Of a DNA stretch of 39,024 nt, positions 32,980 to 39,024 are shown in pieces. Position numbers and translations under genes: made by a program. The notes beneath the pieces are model-generated. The model was not told the DNA's origin. It worked only from the letters and a program-made list of their open reading frames with translations, and did not search any database. The DNA is from Tissierellia bacterium (lineage in GTDB: Bacteria > Bacillota > Clostridia > Tissierellales > Sedimentibacteraceae): the NCBI GenBank assembly GCA_028709465.1, contig JAQVWY010000018.1, positions 1 through 39,024 of the forward strand. The letters run 5' to 3'. Positions within the stretch are counted from its first letter, which is position 1, and each line of letters opens with the position of its first letter.

Positions 32980-34461
32980 TTATAAAGGTATTTTTCCCAT
33001 TTTTCCAACTACAATTTCATCAGTAAAAATACTATTATTTTCTTCAATAATAATTTTAATATTATATTCTTCTTCGATTCTATTTATATAATCAAGCCAA
33101 TTTTGATTTAATTTATTATACAATATATTTCCCACATTTAGCGTAACAAATTCACAAGATGTATTACTTTTAATATTATTAATGATTTTTTCAATTTTTA
33201 AAAGTATGTGAACCCTTGAACTTATTTTCCCTCCACCTTTACAATAGTTACAATCATCTGTCATTATGTTAAAAAAGTTTTCTTTATTTTTTTTCCTAGT
33301 AATCTCCATTAAATTTAATTTAGTCATTTCAATAACATTGGTTCTAGCTTTATCGTTTTTAAACTTATTTTTAGCACTATCAATAAGTAAATTAATAGAT
33401 TCAGAATTTTTCATATCTATGAAATCTATTATTATAATACCGCTAATATTTCTTAACTTAATTTGACGCACTATTTCCTCTAATGCAGATAAATTTAGTG
33501 AAAGAGCCGTTTCCTCCATATTGATATTACCAACAAACTTCCCGCTGTTAACATCTATAACCGTCATAGCTTCTGTAACATCTATAAAAATTGATCCGCC
33601 ATTTTCAAGCTCTATCTTTCTATTAAAAAGCATGTTAATTTGTTTATCTATATTTAAAAATTCAAAATCGTCATTTGCAGTATAGTTTACTTTAATATTT
33701 CCCATTTCATTTGAAACATTGTTTATTTTAATAAGATTATCAAGTTTTTTCTTATCTTCAATATTATTAGTAAATATTTCATCTATGGTTGGGTCAACAT
33801 ATTCAATAAAAACTCTATCTAATATAGAATCGCTTTTATATAACATTTTAGGCGCATATGAATAGCTAAATTCCTGCTCTATTTTATTGTAAATAGAAGA
33901 CAGCAACTCATATTCTTGTTGTATTTCTTCAATACTTTTATCCTTAGAATATGTTCTCATAATCATACCATTACCATCAATCATGATACTTTTCCCAATA
34001 TCAATAAGCCTTTTTCTTTCATCATGGTTTTTAATTTTAGTTGAAATTTTAACCTCGCAACTTTTAGGTATTAGAGCAATTAATTTGCCTGTCAAAGAAA
34101 TATCTGTTGTCACAGAAATATTCTTTTCCCCCATAGGATCACGAACAATTTGAACCAATATTTCTTCACCTTTTTTTAATACTTTGCTTATGCTATCAAC
34201 ATCTTTTTTCTTAAGTTTTTTTTCTTTAAGAAACTTTTCTGTCAATATATCATCTTTAAATAGATATGCATTTTTTTCTAGGCCAATATTTATAAAAGCA
34301 GCTTCAATTCCAGGCAAAATATTTTCAACTTTGCCCTTATAAATATTTCCTAAAAAGCTTTCCTTTTCTTTTTCTTCAAAAATAAACTCTTCAAGCTTTC
34401 CATCTTTTAAAATAGCTACTTCATAAAAAAATATAGTATTGTTAATTAATAACTGCCTCAA
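32980..34461 (-). CDS. rng: Ribonuclease E/G family endoribonuclease
   Basis: Single-strand-specific RNase that matures rRNA and decays mRNA. Read from the TTG at 34461 it has 493 residues, RNase G-like with no long C-terminal scaffold. The S1 domain is near the N-terminus (FLGNIYKGKVENILPGIEAAFINIG, cut here to motifs GNIYKGKV and EAAFINIG). The catalytic Asp residues are in VIDVNSGK and IIIDFIDM, and the Zn-link Cys pair in CNYCKGGGK. GGAAGG lies nine bases before the TTG and gives MRQLLINN, matching relatives. The ATG at 34479 has no ribosome site. It sits between the DUF2344 gene and rplU as in many clostridia. Confidence 0.92.
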   Translation of the reverse strand: MRQLLINNTIFFYEVAILKDGKLEEFIFEEKEKESFLGNIYKGKVENILPGIEAAFINIGLEKNAYLFKDDILTEKFLKEKKLKKKDVDSISKVLKKGEEILVQIVRDPMGEKNISVTTDISLTGKLIALIPKSCEVKISTKIKNHDERKRLIDIGKSIMIDGNGMIMRTYSKDKSIEEIQQEYELLSSIYNKIEQEFSYSYAPKMLYKSDSILDRVFIEYVDPTIDEIFTNNIEDKKKLDNLIKINNVSNEMGNIKVNYTANDDFEFLNIDKQINMLFNRKIELENGGSIFIDVTEAMTVIDVNSGKFVGNINMEETALSLNLSALEEIVRQIKLRNISGIIIIDFIDMKNSESINLLIDSAKNKFKNDKARTNVIEMTKLNLMEITRKKNKENFFNIMTDDCNYCKGGGKISSRVHILLKIEKIINNIKSNTSCEFVTLNVGNILYNKLNQNWLDYINRIEEEYNIKIIIEENNSIFTDEIVVGKMGKIPL

Positions 34462-34488
34462 AAAAACACAACCTTCCATTATTAAATA

Positions 34489-35172
34489 TTAAAGTATTGT
34501 TTTCATATTTTTATCTAAAGAATCAACTTTCATAATTGTGTAATAAGTTATTTCAAATCCCTTGTTCCCGAGCAATTTCATAAACTCATCTGTTTTAATG
34601 CTTCCTGTTTCTGTAGTTAGAAAAACAGCTTCAATAGTTGCATTATTATCATCATCATTTTTTCTTATATTGAGATATTTAATCAAATCTTTTGTGTTTA
34701 ATTCCTTCGTTACATTTTTATTTTTTTTATTTTTTTTCACTCTTTCATAAACAATACCTGTTTCCAGCATTTCATTTAAATATTCATTAAGAATATTATA
34801 ATCCAAACTATCAAATTCTATATTAATTAAATACTGAACAAAATGGCAACGTGACATAATTGATTCATCAGTGTTTGTATAACCTGCAGCAGTAATCTGC
34901 ATCTCTTTAGGAAGAACTTCATTCATTTTTTTCATAAAAGCATCAATATCTATCTTTTCATTTAATTCTAAATCGAAATATTCTCCAATGCTTTCATTTC
35001 CTAATGATAAAGGAAAACCAAATGAAGTTTTCATATGTGGGTTAAAGCCCTCACTATATTTAGCAGGAATATTTGCTCTTTTTACTGCCCTTTGAATAAA
35101 TCTTAACACATCTAAATGAGAGATATATTTTAAATTTCCAGTTTTAGTATATTTACTTATTATTTTGCACAT
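34489..35172 (-). CDS. DUF2344 protein (TIGR03936, radical-SAM-linked)
   Basis: 227 residues, function unknown. The N-terminal KYTKTGNLKYISHLDVLRF and KYSEGFNPHMKTSFGFPLSLG are the family hallmark. In many clostridia this domain is fused to, or encoded next to, the TIGR03960 radical SAM protein; here the two genes overlap by 20 bases. The best ribosome site (GGAGG) is about 12 bases before the ATG at 35172, inside the upstream gene, which fits translational coupling. A role in tRNA or ribosome modification has been guessed from its neighbours but is unproved. Confidence 0.9.
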   Translation of the reverse strand: MCKIISKYTKTGNLKYISHLDVLRFIQRAVKRANIPAKYSEGFNPHMKTSFGFPLSLGNESIGEYFDLELNEKIDIDAFMKKMNEVLPKEMQITAAGYTNTDESIMSRCHFVQYLINIEFDSLDYNILNEYLNEMLETGIVYERVKKNKKNKNVTKELNTKDLIKYLNIRKNDDDNNATIEAVFLTTETGSIKTDEFMKLLGNKGFEITYYTIMKVDSLDKNMKTIL

Positions 35173-37015
35173 GAGGACATGAACCTCCGATTAATTTCTT
35201 ATTTATTCCACAATTGAAGCACTGCTCCCTACAATCGGGGGTTGTAGATGCATTCATTGCTTTATTGTATTCACTGTATAAAAATTCCTTTGTTACTCCA
35301 CAATCAATGAAATCCCAAGGCAATACTTCATCAATATCTCTTTCCCTGCTAGCAAAGAAATCAGGATCAACATTTAACTCTTTAAATACTTCCATCCATT
35401 TATCAAAGTCAAACATATCATACCATCCATCAAATCTACATCCCTTTTTCCAAGCTGCTATTAAAACTTCAGAAAGCCTTCTGTCTCCTCTTGCAAAAAC
35501 TGCTTCTAAATAGCTTAATTTGGGCTCATGATAGCTAAACGATATTTTCTTATCCTTTATTTCTCTTTGTAGTGATTTAGCTTTATCATAAAACTCATCA
35601 ATACTATTTTGTCTTACCCATTGAAATGGTGTAAAAGGTTTAGGAACAAAACATGATGCACTTACATTAATTTTTAAATTCCCTTTTATATCTTCTTTTG
35701 GTCTTTGGAAGAATTTATCCTTTACCTTGTATGCTAATTCCTTAATTCCTAACACATCATCCATTGTTTCTCCTGGAAGTCCAATCATAAAATATAATTT
35801 AACTGTTGACCATCCCAAGTCAAAGGCAGTGGAAACAGGACCAAGTATTTGTTCTTCTGTCAAGTTTTTATTTATTACGTCCCTCATACGTTGTGTACCA
35901 GCTTCTGGAGCAAATGTAAGACCTGATTTTCTCACTTCTTGTATTCTTTCAATTATATCAAAAGTCATTGAATCAAGCCTTAAGGAAGGAAGAGATATAC
36001 TTACTTTTTGTTCTTCATATTTGTCAAGCAATTTAAGCGTTAACTCTGACAAGCATGAATAATCTCCAGAACTTAAGGATGTAAGAGAAATTTCATCGTG
36101 ACCCGTAGAGTCAATTAACCTGTCTGCCTGTTTTAATAATGTATCAACATTTTTTTCTCTAACTGGCCTGTAAACCATACCAGCCTGACAAAATCTACAT
36201 CCCCTAGTACATCCTCTAAACAACTCTAGCACAACTCTATCATGAACTACATCTATATATGGTAATATACTCTTTTCAGGATAATAGCTTTTATCTAAAT
36301 TTTTAATGATTATTTTTTTAATTACTTCTTTAGCACTGCTATTAATTGCTTTTCTTTCTTTAATAGTACCATTTTCATTATATATTACATCGTAAAATGA
36401 TGGCACGTATACACCATCAAAATTAGCAATACGCTCTAAAAATAATTTTTTATCTAATCCTTTTGATTTTTCTTGCTCGTATATTTTCAAAATTTCAGGA
36501 AGGATTTCTTCTGCCTCTCCAATTACAAACATATCAATGATATCATGAAGAGGTTCTGGATTATAAGCACATGGACCGCCAGCTATTATCAAAGGCATAT
36601 CATTTCCCCTATCCTTTGATTTAAGAGGAATATGCCCTAAATCTAGCATGTTTAAAATATTTGTATAACTCATTTCATATTGTAATGTAAAACCAACTAT
36701 ATCAAAATTAGTTAATTCATCTTTACTTTCAATTCCATAAAGAGGAATAACATTATCCCTCATTATTTGTTCCATATCAGTCCATGGGGCAAATACTCTT
36801 TCGCACCATACACTATCAATACTATTTAATAATCCATATAATATTTGCATTCCCGTATGAGACATTCCCACCTCATAAACATCAGGGAAAGCGAAAGCAA
36901 ATCTAATATCAACATCTTCTTTATTTTTAACAACGCAGTTCAGCTCACTGCCCACATATCTAGCAGGTTTTTCTACCTTTAAAAGTTGTCTATCTAACTT
37001 TTTTATATCTATCAT
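35153..37015 (-). CDS. B12-binding-type radical SAM protein (TIGR03960)
   Basis: 620 residues. An N-terminal cobalamin-binding-like domain (about 35-200, with FAFPDVYEVGMSH and IIAGGPCAYNPEPL) precedes the radical SAM core, with Cys269, Cys273 and Cys276 in GCTRGCRFCQAG. A Cys-rich tail (CREQCFNCGINK, GGSCPH) may bind a second cluster or zinc. Reaction unknown. The ATG at 37015 follows AAAGGAG; the frame open to 37096 crosses the promoter region. It is the first gene of the ribosome-assembly cluster and shares the divergent region with folC. Confidence 0.92.
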   Translation of the reverse strand: MIDIKKLDRQLLKVEKPARYVGSELNCVVKNKEDVDIRFAFAFPDVYEVGMSHTGMQILYGLLNSIDSVWCERVFAPWTDMEQIMRDNVIPLYGIESKDELTNFDIVGFTLQYEMSYTNILNMLDLGHIPLKSKDRGNDMPLIIAGGPCAYNPEPLHDIIDMFVIGEAEEILPEILKIYEQEKSKGLDKKLFLERIANFDGVYVPSFYDVIYNENGTIKERKAINSSAKEVIKKIIIKNLDKSYYPEKSILPYIDVVHDRVVLELFRGCTRGCRFCQAGMVYRPVREKNVDTLLKQADRLIDSTGHDEISLTSLSSGDYSCLSELTLKLLDKYEEQKVSISLPSLRLDSMTFDIIERIQEVRKSGLTFAPEAGTQRMRDVINKNLTEEQILGPVSTAFDLGWSTVKLYFMIGLPGETMDDVLGIKELAYKVKDKFFQRPKEDIKGNLKINVSASCFVPKPFTPFQWVRQNSIDEFYDKAKSLQREIKDKKISFSYHEPKLSYLEAVFARGDRRLSEVLIAAWKKGCRFDGWYDMFDFDKWMEVFKELNVDPDFFASRERDIDEVLPWDFIDCGVTKEFLYSEYNKAMNASTTPDCREQCFNCGINKKLIGGSCPHVQNNK

Positions 37016-37086
37016 AAATTCTCCTTTTGTTCTTTTTAAATAAGGATAGTTTCCTTTAGTTATAATATTCCCAATTTTCAGATTAC

Positions 37087-37115
37087 ATTTTAACATAACA
37101 TAAAAAAAATAACAA
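37087..37115 (-). promoter_or_regulatory. Candidate promoter of the radical SAM-rng-rplU cluster
   Basis: On the minus strand TTGTTA lies at 37115-37110 and TAAAAT at 37092-37087 with a 17-base spacer. The plus-strand folC promoter in the same gap is less clear; TTGAAT near 37131 with a TATAAT/TATCAT stretch around 37149-37157 is the best candidate. Confidence 0.5.
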
Positions 37116-37183
37116 CTTCAAAAAATGATTGAATTTATCCTTAATATATAATATCATAGTAAAAAAAGCGAAGAGGTACAAAC

Positions 37184-38485
37184 ATGAATTATGAAGAGGC
37201 AATGAATTTTATTAATTCTACATATAAACTTGGGTCCAAGCTGGGTTTAGAAAATATTACAAAATTAACAGAACTATTAGGCAATCCACAAAATAATTAT
37301 AAAATAATTCATGTTGGAGGCACTAATGGTAAAGGTTCAACAAGCAATATGATACATGATGTATTATTTGCTTCAGGTTATAAAGTAGGTTTATATATAA
37401 GCCCATATTTAGAAAAATTTACAGAAAGAATTCAAGTAAACAAAACCCAAATAGATGAAAATTCATTAGCAAGAATTACTTCCTTAGTAAAAGAAAAAAT
37501 AGATATAATGATTGAAGAAGGATATAATCATCCAACGGAATTTGAAGTAATAACAGCAATAGGATTTAAATATTTTGAAGAACAAAAAATTGATTTTCTT
37601 GTACTTGAAGTAGGGCTTGGAGGAAGATTTGATGCAACTAATGCAATAAAAAATTCTTTATTATCTGTAATAACATCCATAAGCTATGACCATATGGAAT
37701 TTCTTGGTGATACTTTAGAAGAAATCGCTTTTGAAAAAGCAGGAATTATAAAAGAAAATGGTAATGTAGTTATATATCCTCAAGATGATGTTATAAAGAA
37801 TGTTATAAAAAAACAAGCTAAATTAAAAAATGCTAAAATTTATGAAGCTAATGAAAAAAATATAGAAATAATTAAATCTGATATAACAGGGCAATGGTTT
37901 AAATTTTTAAAAAAGGATGTTTTTAGTTTAGATGAAATCAAAATTAATTTTCTAGGGGGTTATCAGCTTTATAATGCGTTAACAGCCTTATCCGCTCTTG
38001 AAATACTTAAAAAGCAAGGATTTAATATAACTGAAGAGAGCATAATAACAGGTTTAAAAAACAGCCGTTTTGCTGGAAGATTTGAAATATTACAAAAGGA
38101 TCCTATAGTAATTATTGACGGTGGTCACAATATAAATGGTATTGAATTTTTTGCTAAGTCAGTAAAGGAATATTTTAAAGATAAAAAAATAACATTGTTT
38201 TATGGAATGCTAAAAGATAAGCATCCTGAAAATATAATAGATTATTTAATACCAATAAGTAATGAAGTGTACACACTTACACCTAATAGTCCGAGAGCTA
38301 TGACTAGTTATGATTTGGCAGAAATTATAAGAAGGCACTCAAATATAAAGGTTACACCTATTAATAATAATTATGAAATTTTAAACATATTAAAAAATGC
38401 AGACAAAGACGAAATAATTGCTTTTGTAGGCTCACTTTATTTAATAGGCGAAATTAGGACTTTGTTAATTAAAGAATTTATTTAA
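37184..38485 (+). CDS. folC: Folylpolyglutamate synthase / dihydrofolate synthase
   Basis: Adds glutamate to dihydropteroate and extends the polyglutamate tail of folates. 433 residues, normal length, Mur-ligase fold. The ATP loop VGGTNGKGST is at about 44-53, the folate/ATP segments YISPYLEKFTERI and LEVGLGGRFDATN follow, and the C-terminal domain has IIDGGHNINGIEFF. AGAGG precedes the ATG. It is monocistronic, divergent from the radical SAM cluster. Its TAA stop is directly followed by the TGCAGAAT repeat. Confidence 0.96.
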   Translation: MNYEEAMNFINSTYKLGSKLGLENITKLTELLGNPQNNYKIIHVGGTNGKGSTSNMIHDVLFASGYKVGLYISPYLEKFTERIQVNKTQIDENSLARITSLVKEKIDIMIEEGYNHPTEFEVITAIGFKYFEEQKIDFLVLEVGLGGRFDATNAIKNSLLSVITSISYDHMEFLGDTLEEIAFEKAGIIKENGNVVIYPQDDVIKNVIKKQAKLKNAKIYEANEKNIEIIKSDITGQWFKFLKKDVFSLDEIKINFLGGYQLYNALTALSALEILKKQGFNITEESIITGLKNSRFAGRFEILQKDPIVIIDGGHNINGIEFFAKSVKEYFKDKKITLFYGMLKDKHPENIIDYLIPISNEVYTLTPNSPRAMTSYDLAEIIRRHSNIKVTPINNNYEILNILKNADKDEIIAFVGSLYLIGEIRTLLIKEFI

Positions 38486-38501
38486 TGCAGAATTCAGAAT
38501 T
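38486..38501 (+). repeat. TGCAGAATTCAGAATT repeat after the folC stop
   Basis: The 16-base unit begins at the base after the folC TAA (38483-38485). It is the same motif and in the same position relative to the stop codon as the arms at 14476 and 14627. Confidence 0.7.
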
Positions 38502-38552
38502 TATACGTCATTGTTATTGCATGAGATCCTTCACTATCCTCAGGAGGACAAT

Positions 38553-38598
38553 AAAAAAGGATTTTTGAATCAATAAATTGATTCAAAAATCCTTTTTT
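38553..38598. terminator. Strong two-way terminator between folC and ndoA
   Basis: A perfect 21-base stem (38553-38573 with 38578-38598) with a four-base loop. Each arm ends in a run of six or seven T residues in the direction of transcription, so it stops both convergent genes. Confidence 0.92.
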
Positions 38599-38678
38599 TG
38601 CATTCCTTGTTCTGGGAGCATTCCTTCTATCCCCCAGAGACTAACCCTAAATAAAAGGTGTGTCCCCTTACCTATGTA

Positions 38679-39024
38679 TTAAAAGTCTATCAGCCCTAAA
38701 CTTATTTTTAGGCAATCATCTACTGTTCCCATTAGCTTTTTATCAAATCTTCCTATTTTTTCTTTTAATCTTTTTTTATCAATTGTTCTTATTTGTTCTA
38801 ATAAAACTACTGAGTCTTTTGGCAAGCTGAAATCTTCTGAACTTATTTCAATATGCGTAGGCAATTTAGCTTTATTAATTTGTGATGTAATTGCAGACAC
38901 TATAACAGTAGGGCTATATCTATTCCCAATATCATTTTGTATTACTAGAACCGGCCTGATTCCTCCTTGTTCTGAACCTATAACAGGACTCAAATCGGCA
39001 TAATATACATCTCCCCTTTTTACT
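38679..39024 (-). CDS. ndoA: NdoA/MazF endoribonuclease toxin, 5' end cut by the window
   Basis: ACA-type mRNA-cleaving toxin of the MazF/PemK fold. The reading frame stays open through the window edge: upstream of the in-frame TTG at 38993 the codons read [10 protein letters not shown], then [20 protein letters not shown], so the TTG is an internal Leu and only about two residues are missing. The conserved [36 protein letters not shown] and the terminal LGLIDF closely match B. subtilis NdoA (116 residues). The antitoxin gene would lie upstream, beyond 39024. Confidence 0.93.
   Translation of the reverse strand, partial: VKRGDVYYADLSPVIGSEQGGIRPVLVIQNDIGNRYSPTVIVSAITSQINKAKLPTHIEISSEDFSLPKDSVVLLEQIRTIDKKRLKEKIGRFDKKLMGTVDDCLKISLGLIDF

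Noticed and set aside
38611..38638. Second hairpin TCTGGG / CCCAGA near the ndoA end
   Set aside because: The stem is only six bases with no T tract, and the strong terminator at 38553-38598 already serves both genes.
38679..38993. NdoA as a complete 104-residue protein starting at TTG 38993
   Set aside because: The frame continues to the window edge with the conserved NdoA N-terminus [10 protein letters not shown], so the TTG is an internal Leu codon.

Overview
The window is AT-rich, densely coded chromosomal DNA from a low-GC Gram-positive bacterium of the clostridial type. This is inferred from strong AGGAGG-type ribosome sites, an L27 made with a Prp-cleavable leader next to prp, the order rplU-prp-rpmA-obgE-yhbY, PPDK with its DUF299 regulator, MutS2, an NdoA/MazF toxin, and consensus sigma-A promoters with 17-base spacers. 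A relative of Sedimentibacter or the Tissierellales is a guess only. Most of the window is housekeeping core. I saw no tRNA, CRISPR array, IS transposase, prophage or multi-gene defence system.

Layout. 1-400: three stacked near-consensus promoters pointing left out of the window, very probably the start of an rRNA operon. 506-6587 (minus): envelope operon with a lytic transglycosylase, an unknown protein, a DUF4080 radical SAM enzyme, a TPR protein and a GH18 hydrolase. 6691-8397 (minus): argS, divergent from an nhaC-type antiporter (8727-10070). 10095-11174 (minus): a GNAT acetyltransferase. 11344-13484 (minus): a UgtP/MGDG-synthase-like glycosyltransferase followed by a UPF0104 flippase-like membrane protein. 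13888-14475 (plus): a lone DUF6143-like gene. 14628-20386 (minus): zapA with a long coiled coil, a U32 peptidase and mutS2. 20591-23641 (minus): dxs and a malY-type PLP lyase. 23841-27316 (plus): the PPDK regulator and ppdK. 27338-28699 (minus): thyA and folA. 28844-29059 (minus): a 71-residue orphan. 29390-30031 (plus): a divergent cis-prenyltransferase-like gene. 30078-37015 (minus): TIGR03960 radical SAM, DUF2344, RNase E/G, rplU, prp, rpmA, obgE, yhbY. 37184-38485 (plus): folC. 38679-39024 (minus): ndoA/mazF, cut by the window end.

How the genes work together. The 30-37 kb block is the ribosome assembly cluster: L21, L27 with its maturation protease, the Obg GTPase and YhbY, with RNase E/G and two conserved radical-SAM-linked genes upstream; L21 has its own promoter and a structured leader. 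thyA, folA and folC lie within 11 kb and cover thymidylate synthesis, folate recycling and polyglutamylation. dxs feeds isoprenoids. The DUF299 protein switches PPDK by reversible phosphorylation.

No complete novel system is evident. The least explained items are an 84-base three-way-junction RNA/DNA element overlapping a terminator between rpmA and obgE, a TGCAGAAT repeat that follows the TAA stop codon of three genes directly, the divergent prenyltransferase-like protein with altered metal-site residues, and the unknown protein coupled by a 4-base overlap to a DUF4080 radical SAM enzyme.
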